NCBI GenBank assembly: GCA_012270675.1
Contig: JAAXHW010000083.1
Location: 1-60,328, forward strand
Direction of reading: 5' to 3'
Source: Candidatus Latescibacterota bacterium
Lineage (GTDB): Bacteria > Latescibacterota > UBA2968 > GCA-2709665
DNA length: 60,328 nt
The notes below the pieces were generated by a model. The model had not been told where the DNA came from. It was given only the letters and a program-made list of their open reading frames with translations, and did not search any database. Both the position numbers and the translations under genes were made by a program. This document shows positions 1-8,075 of the stretch, piece after piece. How positions within the stretch are numbered: the stretch's first letter is position 1; every line of letters starts with the position of its first letter.

Positions 1-8
1 ATACTGTT

Positions 9-344
9 TTATGCACACCCCTCAATAATATCGAAATGGATGCCGATGCCTTCAAAAGAGCCCGTCAGCTTTTCCTGGATATCCCGAAGTTCCCTGGGAG
101 AGATGTACGTCGAATGGGGATCCAGCCCGGAGAGGTATCCCTCAATGGCCCCGTGGTAGAGTTCCACCGGGTCGGTCTCCTGGTAGTAATGCCTTCGGAC
201 CAGATTGCCCAACTCTACGAGGGTATGGGCCTGTATTGAGATGTTTACCTTTCTGCCGCTCTCCGCACGGCCCGGGTTTGGCCACCAGGCTGTACAGAGG
301 CCGATCACCACCGGAAGGATCAGATGGAGAGGAATCAACGGCAT
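9..344 (-). CDS. S41 C-terminal processing peptidase, N-terminal part, probably frameshifted
   Basis: This is the start of a periplasmic carboxy-terminal processing protease (CtpA/Prc, family S41). A signal peptide ends near GRA about 28 residues in. The N-terminal helical segment follows (LVELGNLVRRHYY, then LDPHSTYISPRE), and then the family hallmark FEGIGIHFDII that leads into the PDZ domain. The frame stops at 9-11 directly after IIEG, far short of the usual 400 or more residues. Removing one G from the GGGG run at about 18-21 would restore EGVHKTV up to the window edge, so a frameshift, real or from assembly, is likely. ATG at 344 is preferred over GTG at 347 because GAGG lies about 6 bases upstream. 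A strong promoter lies at 391-419. The catalytic Ser/Lys region is outside the window. Confidence 0.75.
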   Translation of the reverse strand: MPLIPLHLILPVVIGLCTAWWPNPGRAESGRKVNISIQAHTLVELGNLVRRHYYQETDPVELYHGAIEGYLSGLDPHSTYISPRELRDIQEKLTGSFEGIGIHFDIIEGCA

Positions 345-390
345 CACAGACCTCGGAAGGGATTTTTAAAACAGAGTGAAAAGTGGAGCT

Positions 391-419
391 AACATAACCC
401 CGGCCAGACGAGATGTCAA
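391..419 (-). promoter_or_regulatory. sigma70-like promoter for the S41 protease gene
   Basis: On the minus strand TTGACA (414-419) is separated by exactly 17 bases from TATGTT (391-396). This is a near-consensus housekeeping promoter about 45 bases upstream of the S41 start codon. It lies in the 115-base gap between the S41 gene and the end of the RmlD-like gene. Confidence 0.6.
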
Positions 420-459
420 GGAGAAATCGCATGTCCGGCACGGGCTTCGGACGTGGCTT

Positions 460-1383
460 TCACGCCTGTGAGGGGAGGGCGGCGGGGTCTCCAATTGAAG
501 CGGCCAACCGCCGGAGATTCTCGCCGAAGGACCCAACCCGCCCGTCGAAAACCTCCCATGCCCGATCCATTTTGAGGCCTGCCCGTAAGGGGCGCCGGGC
601 CATCTGCCCCAGTTCCGCAGAGGCCACAGGCACCGCCAGATGGACATCCAGGCCGAAACAGGCACAGATCTGCTGTACCATCTCATAGCGGGTGAGGCAT
701 TCGACACCGCCAAAATGAATCAAGCCCCGAAAATCCTTTCGACACAGATCCAGCAGGAAAACCGCCAATTCGTCAACACAGGTCGGATTCGCCCACTCAT
801 CGGTCACCACCCGAATCTCCTCCCGCCGCGCCAGGGCGCCCGCTGCCCAGGTCACAAAGTTGGGTCGGCACCCCGGCCGATACCCGTACAGTACGGCCGT
901 GCGGACGACAATACCCGGACACCGCGCCTCCAGGGTACAGGCCTCGCCCTCCAGCTTGGTCTGGCCGTACACATTGAGCGGGTTGGGCGCATCCTCCTCC
1001 CCATAGGGGCCTTTTGTGCCGTCGAACACGTAGTTGGTCGAAAGGGTAACCAGCCCGCTGCCCGTCCGTTCACACGCCCGGACCAGGTTGCGCACCCCGT
1101 CGACATGGACGCGGCGGGCACGTTCCGGCTGTGCCTCGCACGCATCAACGCCGGTCTCTGCCGCTGTATTGATCACCCATTTGGGACGGACCTGTTCGAC
1201 CACCCTGTTGACCTGCCCGGAATCGGTAATATCCATCTGCTGCAACGGCGGTCTGGCAAAGGGAGCACGCAGCGTTCGGACCGCTGGAATGCGCCGAAAG
1301 TCCCGGGTGGGTACATCGCAAAGGACGCGTCCGAGAAAGCCGGTGGCCCCCACCACAAGGATGGTGTCAGGCGAGGAGGTCAC
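460..1383 (-). CDS. dTDP-4-dehydrorhamnose reductase (RmlD)-like SDR
   Basis: This extended short-chain dehydrogenase resembles RmlD/RfbD, which reduces dTDP-4-keto-rhamnose to dTDP-L-rhamnose with NAD(P)H. The Rossmann motif GATGFLG sits near residues 12-18, INTAAETGVDACE is the RmlD-type active-site strand, and the catalytic pair is YGQTK at about Y139/K143. Length (307 residues) is normal. The open frame extends upstream, but GTG at 1383 overlaps the stop of the preceding DUF255 gene as GTGA, so coupled translation from there is the best start. No other rhamnose-pathway gene is present. The substrate could be another nucleotide sugar or a methionine-adenosyltransferase-beta-like role. Confidence 0.72.
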   Translation of the reverse strand: MTSSPDTILVVGATGFLGRVLCDVPTRDFRRIPAVRTLRAPFARPPLQQMDITDSGQVNRVVEQVRPKWVINTAAETGVDACEAQPERARRVHVDGVRNLVRACERTGSGLVTLSTNYVFDGTKGPYGEEDAPNPLNVYGQTKLEGEACTLEARCPGIVVRTAVLYGYRPGCRPNFVTWAAGALARREEIRVVTDEWANPTCVDELAVFLLDLCRKDFRGLIHFGGVECLTRYEMVQQICACFGLDVHLAVPVASAELGQMARRPLRAGLKMDRAWEVFDGRVGSFGENLRRLAASIGDPAALPSQA

Positions 1384-2990
1384 AGCGATTCGATCCGGGG
1401 TTTGGAGGGTTCGGATGGATGGAGATAGGCGATGATCCCCCGGCACAGAGCGCCCAGATAGGCCGCACGGTCGATATGGGGTCCTACCAGGGCCGTCAAT
1501 ATCCCGCCGGCACGCTCCCGGTAAGGGGGATGGCCCGTAAGGGCGTGGAGCCGAAGGAGCACCTGTACAGCAACCCCGTTGCCCGAAGGCAACAGGCGGT
1601 CCAGGGCCGGTGTGGCGGCCCGGTCCGGTTCGGGCATCCGGTCGTGCAATGCACCCGAACCGTGCGCAAACTGCTCAAGCATCGTATCGGCCAGGTGCCG
1701 GGCAAACCGAAGGTCCTCGACGCGGCCATCAATTTCAAAAAGATCCAGCGCCGCACGCGCAAGCAGGGCCTGATCCTCTAACAGCAGGGGAATGTCGTCG
1801 GGGGCATTGGGAAAATGCCGGAATCCTCCATCCGCACGGACCATCCGTCGCCTCAGGGCCGCCAGAACCCGACGGCCGATCTCCAGGTACCGATCTTCCC
1901 CCACCGCCCGATAGAGGTCCAGAAACGCAGAGACCGCCAGCGCATTCCAGCCTGTGTAAAAGGCCGGGTCGCGGAGGGGCGTTGCCTCTTCGTTCAAAAG
2001 CGCGCGTTCGCAAACCCCCGCATATCCTGCAAAAAAGAGGGCGTTCCGGGGGTCGTAGAATCCCTGCCGGAGGGCCTCGCCCAGCCCCACAGCGACCTCC
2101 CGGTACTTCTCCCGTCCCGTCTGTCGGGCGGCCCGGGCAAACGTTCCCAGCAGCCCGGCGTTCACCGCCAGGTTCTTTTCCCGGTCCACCACGGCCGCAT
2201 CGGATGTCAGAGGCGCCAGAAAAAAGGTGCCGTCGCGGTCCCGCATGGGCCCACAGGCCAGGCGGTCCAGCATGCCCAGGGCGGCCTCCCCTGCGTCGCC
2301 CTCCCCCTTTAGCCTGCCGTATTCCAGGAGCATGGTAAGGGCCTCAAAGCCGGGATGTGCCCCCCGGGCAACCGCCGTGCGCGTACTGTCCACCAGCTGC
2401 TGCAAGAGCTCCGAAGAAGGTGGATGCAAACCGCGTGGGACCTCCTGCGCTATCCGCTCCTTCAGGTACCCTCGCGCCCGTTCCAGGTCCTCCCGGCGTT
2501 TGGGATTGTCAAAATAGATGCGCACCCGCCGCGCCAGATCAACCAGATCGACCGGATCCATATAGGTGCTGCCCGTCACCCAATCCCCCTCCGGCGTAAG
2601 GTAAACCACCGAAGGCCACCCCCCCATCCCAAACCGTTCGGCCAGGTCGGGGCGGCGGTCCGCATCCACCCGGACCGGGAAGGTCCCCCGGACCACCTCA
2701 CGGGCCAGCGCGCGGTCTGCAAAACAGCGCTCAACCATTTCCCGGCACCAGCAGGAACGGCGGGTATACAAAAAAAGAAAAACAGGACGTCCCAGCACCC
2801 GGGCCGAATCCCGTTGGGACCAGGAACGCCATGCCACGTGGCCGTCCGGCACTGGAGAGACCGCCGGGGCAGGCGCCCCATGCCCGCTGTCCTGCCCGGT
2901 GCACCCGGCAAGGCAGACACCCAGAGCACACAGCCCCCTCCTCAGGGTCCGGATGAAGGCGGGCCGCTCTACTGAATACAACCTCAACAT
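1380..2990 (-). CDS. DUF255/YyaL-type thioredoxin-fold lipoprotein with six-hairpin glycosidase-like domain
   Basis: This 536-residue protein starts with a lipoprotein signal ending in a lipobox (LAGC, about residue 30), which suggests outer-membrane or periplasmic anchoring. A thioredoxin-like domain of the DUF255 (SSP411/YyaL, spermatogenesis-associated protein 20) family follows. It carries SCWCREM where relatives have CHWCHVM, then the GGWPSVVYLTPEG signature. The remainder is helical and resembles the N-acyl-glucosamine-epimerase-like alpha/alpha barrel (FYTGWNALAVSAFLDLYRA). The start at 2990 is chosen because it places the lipobox correctly; no good Shine-Dalgarno is visible. It is shorter than typical cytosolic members (about 650-700 residues). 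It is coupled to the RmlD-like gene by a GTGA overlap. Biochemical function is unknown. Confidence 0.75.
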   Translation of the reverse strand: MLRLYSVERPAFIRTLRRGLCALGVCLAGCTGQDSGHGAPAPAVSPVPDGHVAWRSWSQRDSARVLGRPVFLFLYTRRSCWCREMVERCFADRALAREVVRGTFPVRVDADRRPDLAERFGMGGWPSVVYLTPEGDWVTGSTYMDPVDLVDLARRVRIYFDNPKRREDLERARGYLKERIAQEVPRGLHPPSSELLQQLVDSTRTAVARGAHPGFEALTMLLEYGRLKGEGDAGEAALGMLDRLACGPMRDRDGTFFLAPLTSDAAVVDREKNLAVNAGLLGTFARAARQTGREKYREVAVGLGEALRQGFYDPRNALFFAGYAGVCERALLNEEATPLRDPAFYTGWNALAVSAFLDLYRAVGEDRYLEIGRRVLAALRRRMVRADGGFRHFPNAPDDIPLLLEDQALLARAALDLFEIDGRVEDLRFARHLADTMLEQFAHGSGALHDRMPEPDRAATPALDRLLPSGNGVAVQVLLRLHALTGHPPYRERAGGILTALVGPHIDRAAYLGALCRGIIAYLHPSEPSKPRIESL

Positions 2991-3003
2991 ATCACACCAA
3001 ACC

Positions 3004-3039
3004 GGGGGCGTCGCAGAAGCCGAGCCGACAGGCGACGGC
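3004..3039. repeat. dispersed intergenic repeat, left-half copy
   Basis: Bases 3010-3039 are identical over 30 bases to 31033-31062, with a further GGGGG block 5' of both after one mismatch. The unit contains the inverted pair GTCGC...GCGAC. It sits 14-49 bases upstream of the DUF255 start codon, in the gap before the Trm112-like gene. Confidence 0.7.
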
Positions 3040-3097
3040 CGGGAAATAAAATTGGGAACCGAAAAGAGGGCAGGTGCGTTTATGCTTATTGACGCCT

Positions 3098-3373
3098 TCA
3101 CGGATGTTTCTGAGGAAAAGAAATATCCTTTAACGGGATGGCTTCGTCGATCAGCATAATTGGAATATCGTCTTCTACAGGATAAAGATACGCGCCGTCC
3201 TGGCGAACCAGGCCACCGTCAATCTTCTTTTGGACCCTTTGCTGTCCCCGGTTTTTGATCTCGCCTTTTTCAATACGGTCGTTGATTTCGTCAACCAGCG
3301 TCTGATCGGCCAGCCTCACCGGCGTCTTGTTCTCCGGGCAGGCCAGGATATCGAGCAAGTCCTGTTCAATCAT
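3098..3373 (-). CDS. Trm112-like / YcaR-type small zinc-ribbon protein
   Basis: This 91-residue protein begins MIEQDLLDILACPENKTPV and later has GAYLYPVEDDIPIML. Both are hallmarks of the Trm112/UPF0434 (YcaR) family, small proteins that in many organisms stabilise or activate methyltransferases. Only one cysteine of the usual zinc site is clear. The start at 3373 is supported by GGGAG 6-7 bases upstream; the upstream in-frame ATG at 3403 is less likely. The protein is about 30 residues longer than E. coli YcaR because of a charged insertion (EINDRIEKGEIKNRGQQR). Its base composition is less GC-rich than its neighbours. Confidence 0.75.
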   Translation of the reverse strand: MIEQDLLDILACPENKTPVRLADQTLVDEINDRIEKGEIKNRGQQRVQKKIDGGLVRQDGAYLYPVEDDIPIMLIDEAIPLKDISFPQKHP

Positions 3374-3517
3374 TGCGCTCCCTTTTCTGAAAGGATCAGC
3401 CACCGATCATCGACTCAGGCAAAAATATACAACGAACCGCTGTTGAACAAGCTTTTTTTCTTTTTTCTCTGCAACACCATCCAGCCAGAGGAGTGCCTAT
3501 TGTGACTCGCTAAGGGT

Positions 3518-3544
3518 TTGGTTTTTTTTGACTTACACCATAAT
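3518..3544 (+). promoter_or_regulatory. candidate promoter upstream of the structured-RNA region and porV-like gene
   Basis: CATAAT at 3539-3544 is a near-perfect -10 box, and TTGGTT at 3518-3523 is a possible -35 box with a short 15-base spacing. An alternative pair is TTGACT (3528-3533) with CATACA 18 bases downstream. Either would start transcription at about 3551-3564, just before the hairpin at 3562. Confidence 0.35.
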
Positions 3545-3561
3545 GTCCAACCATACACCCC

Positions 3562-3733
3562 GTCCACGCGGTACAGCGGGTGCCGGGTGGACCTTTTGCA
3601 GGCTTTGATGTCGGGTGTTGCAATGTAAGCTCCAGCCAAAGCCTGAGCGCGTGAGGATACAGCATGTCCAAGCGGAATAACCCCTCCCGGGTTGACGGAA
3701 CCCCTGATCTGGGTCCGTATCCGGGTTTTTTTT
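3562..3733 (+). ncRNA. candidate structured RNA with intrinsic terminator
   Basis: The roughly 440-base gap between the Trm112-like and porV-like genes holds no convincing ORF. It can fold into three successive stems. Stem 1 is GTCCAC (3562-3567) with GTGGAC (3586-3591), with an inner CGG/CCG. Stem 2 is CAGGCTTTG (3599-3607) with CAAAGCCTG (3637-3645), a perfect 9-bp helix. The last is the terminator stem at 3686-3725 followed by a T-run. A promoter-like element sits just upstream. It could be a stand-alone small RNA or a cis-acting leader/attenuator of the porV-like gene at 3812. No known RNA family was recognised. Confidence 0.4.
3686..3733 (+). terminator. intrinsic terminator upstream of the porV-like gene
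   Basis: CCCGG (3686-3690) pairs with CCGGG (3721-3725), CGG (3696-3698) with CCG (3715-3717), and ACCC (3700-3703) with GGGT (3711-3714). The loop is CTGATCT, and a run of T follows at 3726-3733. It lies about 80 bases before the porV-like start. Confidence 0.65.
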
Positions 3734-3811
3734 ATACCATGTGGCCCTGTTTTTGCTTATTTTTCTCCTGGCACAAGACCACAATGACCTCTTGAGAGGA
3801 GGCGTCTCCAA

Positions 3812-4858
3812 ATGAAGAAGTCCTTTTTCATCCTGTTTGTGGCCGGTATCGGCATGCTCACAACCGATGCGGCCCGGGCCACCCCGGAGAGTCGGGCGGC
3901 TGCGCCTTTTCTCCTCTACCAGCCCAGCGCCCGTTCCGCCGGCATGGGAGATGCCTTTATCGCCATTGCCGACGACGCCAATGCCACTTACTACAACCCC
4001 GCAGCCCTGGCCGACGACACGGACCGGAGCCTGAGCACCACGTTCTACAGGCCCATCCCAAGGCTGGCGACCGATATCTTCACCTCCTTCGGCGCCTACA
4101 CCCAGCCCTTCGCAGGCGTGGGCAACCTGGGGTTCAGCCTTATTTACGCATCTTATGGTACCCAGTACCGAACGGATCAGCAGGGGAACGACCTGGGAGA
4201 ATTTACAAGTTTTGGCCTGGCCTTTGGGGTATCTTATGGCATCTCCTTCACAGAGACTATGTCGCTGGGCGTTACCGTAAAAATGGTGCACGAAAACCTC
4301 GCCAGCCAGGGCGCCGGTACCGAGCAGGGGAAGGGCGCAGGCACAACATTCGCGGGCGACCTGGGCTTTATGTGGAAGGCTTCTGACCGGTTCGTCCTCG
4401 CCTGGGTGCTCCGCAACCTGGGGCCGAACATCACCTTTATCGACGCCGACCAGGCCGACCCCCTGCCTCAGAACCTTACCGTCGGTTTTGCGTACAGAAT
4501 TTTTGAAGGAAAACACACCTCGGTGCTTTTTTCCACCGACATCTACAAGCCGCTGACGGACGAGGGGTTTACCTCCTTTATCAGCGGATGGGCAGACAGC
4601 CCTGCGGCCGAAGAGTTCAAAGACATTGACTACCACACCGGCGCAGAGTGGACCTATAACCTCTCCGAAGACTCGGCCTTTGCCCTCCGCGCGGGCTACA
4701 CGCACGACACGGATGGCGAACGAAAGGCCCTTACCTTCGGCCTGGGGCTGAAGTACAACTGGGCTTCGTTCGACCTTTCCTATTTTGTCCCGTTGGACGA
4801 TAAGGAGAGGTCGGGCTTCGGCGAAGCGTTTCGGTTTACAGGGGGCTTCTCCTTCTAA
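3812..4858 (+). CDS. PorV/PorQ-type outer-membrane beta-barrel protein
   Basis: This 348-residue protein has a signal peptide ending near ARA and then the family signature PSARSAGMGDAFIAIADDANATYYNPAAL. That signature (quoted here in part) is typical of PorV-like/UPF0164 and FadL-like barrels. Alternating beta-strands fill the rest, and the protein ends in an aromatic residue (GGFSF), as outer-membrane barrels do. In Bacteroidota PorV carries type IX secretion substrates. Here a FlgD/T9SS-like C-terminal domain is present in the next gene, which fits a similar export role, though that is inference. The start is secured by AGGAGG 10 bases upstream. Confidence 0.75.
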   Translation: MKKSFFILFVAGIGMLTTDAARATPESRAAAPFLLYQPSARSAGMGDAFIAIADDANATYYNPAALADDTDRSLSTTFYRPIPRLATDIFTSFGAYTQPFAGVGNLGFSLIYASYGTQYRTDQQGNDLGEFTSFGLAFGVSYGISFTETMSLGVTVKMVHENLASQGAGTEQGKGAGTTFAGDLGFMWKASDRFVLAWVLRNLGPNITFIDADQADPLPQNLTVGFAYRIFEGKHTSVLFSTDIYKPLTDEGFTSFISGWADSPAAEEFKDIDYHTGAEWTYNLSEDSAFALRAGYTHDTDGERKALTFGLGLKYNWASFDLSYFVPLDDKERSGFGEAFRFTGGFSF

Positions 4859-4903
4859 TCGGGCATTGAGGTGCACCTTCACGTTTTTTTATTGGAATGA
4901 ACC

Positions 4904-7900
4904 GTGGGGTTGAGGCGGGCACGGCAAACGCGAAAAACCGGACCGCAGGAGGGGCAAAAGGCAGCACACCGGGCCTTTCTCCCACGCCTTGCGGTCTCTT
5001 CTGCGTACAGGGGGCTCCTTCTGCTCCTCACCGCAGGGGGTCTTGTTCCTCCCAATGCAGAGGCCGTAGAAACCTGGCGCATCCTGGCGGTGCGGGTCTC
5101 CTTCCCCCGGGAAGAGCCGGACGATGAGACCACCAGCGGCAACGGGACCTTCGACCTCCGGCCCGCCGCCGACGTACAGGACAGCCTGCGCTTTCCTTAC
5201 GATACGCCCCCACACGACAAAGCCTACTTTGAGGCCCACCTCCAGGCCCTGGCGAACTACTACCGGGATATCTCCCGGGGACAGCTTGAAATTGACTACG
5301 AGGTCTACCCCCGCGATGCCAACAGCAGCTATGTTCTTTCCACTCCTTTGAAGGAATACGGCAACGGAAGAACCCAACAGGAAATCGACGAGCGCCAGAC
5401 CCGGCTCTTCCGGGATGGGATCGCCGCTGCCGACTCGGCCGAAGGGGAAGGCCTCGACTTCTCGAACTTTCGGGCCTTTGCGGTCTTCCACGCGGGGCTG
5501 GGGGCAGAAGCGGGCCAACAGGCCCTCAACGACATCCCCTCAGCCTTTATCGCGCCAGCCGACCTGGCCCGCTACGCAGGCGGTCCGATTCGGGTGGACA
5601 ACGGCGTGGCCCGTGTTACGGATGGTATGCTCCTTCCGGAAGCCATCAGCACCGATGGGCGGGGGGGGCTCAACGGCACCCTCGCTCGCTTTTTTGCCAA
5701 CCAGCTTGGCCTGCAGGGGCTTTCCAACTTTGAAGACGGCCTGCCTGCGGTGGGCGACTGGAGCCTGATGGATACCGGAAACATCGGCGTTGCCTCATCC
5801 GTCCGGCTGGGCCTCAAGGGACTGTCGGCCGAGCCCGCGGATACGCTGCTCGTCGGCTTCATCCCCAGCCGGATGCTCGCATGGTCCCGGATTCAGCTGG
5901 GCTGGCTCACGCCGAAAACCGTCACCCGTAACGACACCGTGCAGGTCGTGGCCCCCCACGTCGTATCCGACCTGCCCCAGGCGGTCAAAGTCCCCATCAG
6001 CGCCACCGAATACTTCCTGCTTGAAAATCGGATCTCCCGTCTGGCCCTCAAGGGGCGGGTGCCCGGCATCGAATTTTCCCGGCAGGATGGGGGAGGGGTC
6101 TGGCTCTCCGTGGACGACTACGACGCCTTTATTCCCGGCTCGGGCCTCCTGATCTGGCACGTGGATGATGTTGTCATCCGCGCCAGCGACAACGATCACC
6201 CCATCAACAGCAACCCCGGCTACCGGATCGCCTCCGACGGGGTCACCTCTCAGTTTCGGCGGGGAATTGCGCTGGAAGAGGCCGACGGGCTGGAAGACAT
6301 CGGCAATGTCTCCACCGGACGGATTGTTCAAAACGGCATCATCTCCCTCAGCAGCATCCAGGGCGGTCCCCAGGACCCTTTTTACGTGGGCAACACGGTC
6401 CGCTTTGGCCCGGATACCACGCCAAATACCGACAGCAACCTGGGCTATCCCACAGGCTTCACCATTGAGGTCCTCAGCCCGCCGGGAGACACCATGGCCG
6501 TGGCGATCACCTTTGCCCCACGGCAGGGCGCCTGGCCGGTTACCGGCCTGCGTCCGGACAGTCTCCAGGCTCCCCGCACCCTGGACCTGGACGGAGACGG
6601 GCAAAAAGAGATCATCCGGGGCGCACCCACCGGTCACAGCGCCTGGACCCTCAACGGCAGCCCCTTCAACGCCTTTGGGTTCTCGGCCTCGGTACCGCCT
6701 GCTGTTGGCAACCTGGTCACCGGCGGAGCGGGCGCCGGCCGGACCGAATTCATCTTTGGCGACGGGGGCACACCCATCCTGTGGGTGAACGGCCGCTTCG
6801 TCCCGGTGCCGGGCGACGAGGTTGTCTCCCGTAACGCCGTGGTCTCAGCAGCGCCGGTCATCGCTGCGTTCCCCGGCAATGCGTCCGCAGACATCTGGGG
6901 CTGGTCCGACGGAAGGGTCGAATGGGGCAAATTTGCAGGCGAGAGCGGAGGTGCGGACCCGGGGCCTGAACCTGTTGCGGCGCTCGCGGTCGGGAATATC
7001 GACGAGGACCCGTCCAACGAACTGATCGCCCTCACCCAAACCGGCCGCATCGCCGTTGTGGAAGGGCCTGCCCGGGTGCGGCGGCTTGCAGCGCTCCAGG
7101 GGCCGGCCGTGGGCGCCCCGGTCCTGGCCGACCTGGACCGGGATGGCGTAGACGAGGTTGTTCTTGTGACGCCCAACGGCGTCGTCTCCATCCTCAACAA
7201 TGCCGGGCTGGCCGCACAGAGCGTGCCGGTGCCCGGTGGTGCGGTCTCTCCGCCCGTCCTGGGCGACCTGGATGGAGACGGTTTTGTGGAGGCGCTCTTT
7301 GGGGGCAGCGGGCGTCTCTGGGCGGTCCGCTTCAACGGCGTGCTGCAAACCGGCGCCCCGCTTGCCTTCCCCCTCAAAGACGAGGCCGGCCCCATCGGCG
7401 CCCCGCCGGTTCTGGCGGACCTGGATGGAGACGGCGTCCCCGAAATTTTCGCCGGTTCACAGGGGGGGGTGCTCTACGGTTTGCGCGGAGACGGTACGCC
7501 CCTGCCCGGCTTCCCCCTCTCCGTGCCGGGCCCGATCCGGACCTCGCCCATCCTCGACGACCTGGATGGAGACGGCACCCTGGAACTCGTTCTGTTTACG
7601 GCCAACGGCGCAGTCCACCTCCGGCACCTGGAGGAGGTCGCCCCTGAGTTGACCGGCAACCGAATCGTCTGGGGACAGCTCGGGGGTGGTTCCGCAAATA
7701 CCGGCCGTCTCCTCATGTCCCCCCAGGCCGCTCCCCAGGACCCTTCTCCCGTGCTCCTCCCGCCGGGACGGGTCTACTGCTATCCCAATCCTATCCGGGG
7801 GTCGTCGGCCACCCTTCGATTCTTCCTGGGCAATACCGCCCGGGTGCGGGTGGTGGTGCTCAACGCCCTTGGAGAAATTGTGGATCGCCTCTCTCTGGAG

Positions 7901-8038
7901 AACCCGGTGCCCGGAACGGACAACGAAATCTTCTGGGACACCAGCGACTATGCAAGCGGCCTGTACATCTGTCGGGTGGAAGCCGTATCCACAGGTCGGT
8001 CTGAAGTCCGATTCGTAAAAGCGGCGGTGATCAAATAG
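4904..8038 (+). CDS. M6-like secreted protein without HExxH, with FG-GAP repeats and C-terminal sorting-like domain
   Basis: This 1044-residue surface protein starts at GTG 4904 with an unusually long basic n-region before the signal core (GLLLLLTAGG, cleavage near AEA). Residues of about 60-500 follow the M6 (immune inhibitor A) layout, including GQLEIDYEVYP and the late hallmark GLLIWHVDD. At the place where M6 enzymes have HExxHxLGLPDLY, this protein reads RFFANQLGLQGLSNF, so the zinc site is absent. At least five FG-GAP/VCBS calcium-loop motifs (DLDGDG or DLDRDG) lie at about 6590-7575, spaced about 140-150 bases apart in the downstream part. The last 90 residues (YCYPNPIRG, then GLYICRVEA) form a FlgD/T9SS-type C-terminal domain. 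It is probably an adhesin or binding protein derived from a protease. Confidence 0.72.
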   Translation: MGLRRARQTRKTGPQEGQKAAHRAFLPRLAVSSAYRGLLLLLTAGGLVPPNAEAVETWRILAVRVSFPREEPDDETTSGNGTFDLRPAADVQDSLRFPYDTPPHDKAYFEAHLQALANYYRDISRGQLEIDYEVYPRDANSSYVLSTPLKEYGNGRTQQEIDERQTRLFRDGIAAADSAEGEGLDFSNFRAFAVFHAGLGAEAGQQALNDIPSAFIAPADLARYAGGPIRVDNGVARVTDGMLLPEAISTDGRGGLNGTLARFFANQLGLQGLSNFEDGLPAVGDWSLMDTGNIGVASSVRLGLKGLSAEPADTLLVGFIPSRMLAWSRIQLGWLTPKTVTRNDTVQVVAPHVVSDLPQAVKVPISATEYFLLENRISRLALKGRVPGIEFSRQDGGGVWLSVDDYDAFIPGSGLLIWHVDDVVIRASDNDHPINSNPGYRIASDGVTSQFRRGIALEEADGLEDIGNVSTGRIVQNGIISLSSIQGGPQDPFYVGNTVRFGPDTTPNTDSNLGYPTGFTIEVLSPPGDTMAVAITFAPRQGAWPVTGLRPDSLQAPRTLDLDGDGQKEIIRGAPTGHSAWTLNGSPFNAFGFSASVPPAVGNLVTGGAGAGRTEFIFGDGGTPILWVNGRFVPVPGDEVVSRNAVVSAAPVIAAFPGNASADIWGWSDGRVEWGKFAGESGGADPGPEPVAALAVGNIDEDPSNELIALTQTGRIAVVEGPARVRRLAALQGPAVGAPVLADLDRDGVDEVVLVTPNGVVSILNNAGLAAQSVPVPGGAVSPPVLGDLDGDGFVEALFGGSGRLWAVRFNGVLQTGAPLAFPLKDEAGPIGAPPVLADLDGDGVPEIFAGSQGGVLYGLRGDGTPLPGFPLSVPGPIRTSPILDDLDGDGTLELVLFTANGAVHLRHLEEVAPELTGNRIVWGQLGGGSANTGRLLMSPQAAPQDPSPVLLPPGRVYCYPNPIRGSSATLRFFLGNTARVRVVVLNALGEIVDRLSLENPVPGTDNEIFWDTSDYASGLYICRVEAVSTGRSEVRFVKAAVIK

Positions 8039-8075
8039 ACCGTTTTGCCGCCTGTTTAACCCGGAACGTGGACGA

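Noticed and set aside
3701-3713. CCTGATCTGG resembling the THI box of a TPP riboswitch
   Set aside because: The other conserved TPP elements (the GCTGAGA block and the 3' GGTAATGCCAG-type arm) are missing, and the bases form the loop and arm of the terminator.
3533-4882. Minus-strand open frame of 449 codons under the PorV-like gene
   Set aside because: The PorV-like gene on the plus strand has a signal peptide, a ribosome site and family motifs. The antisense frame has none of these and would run through the RNA-like region.
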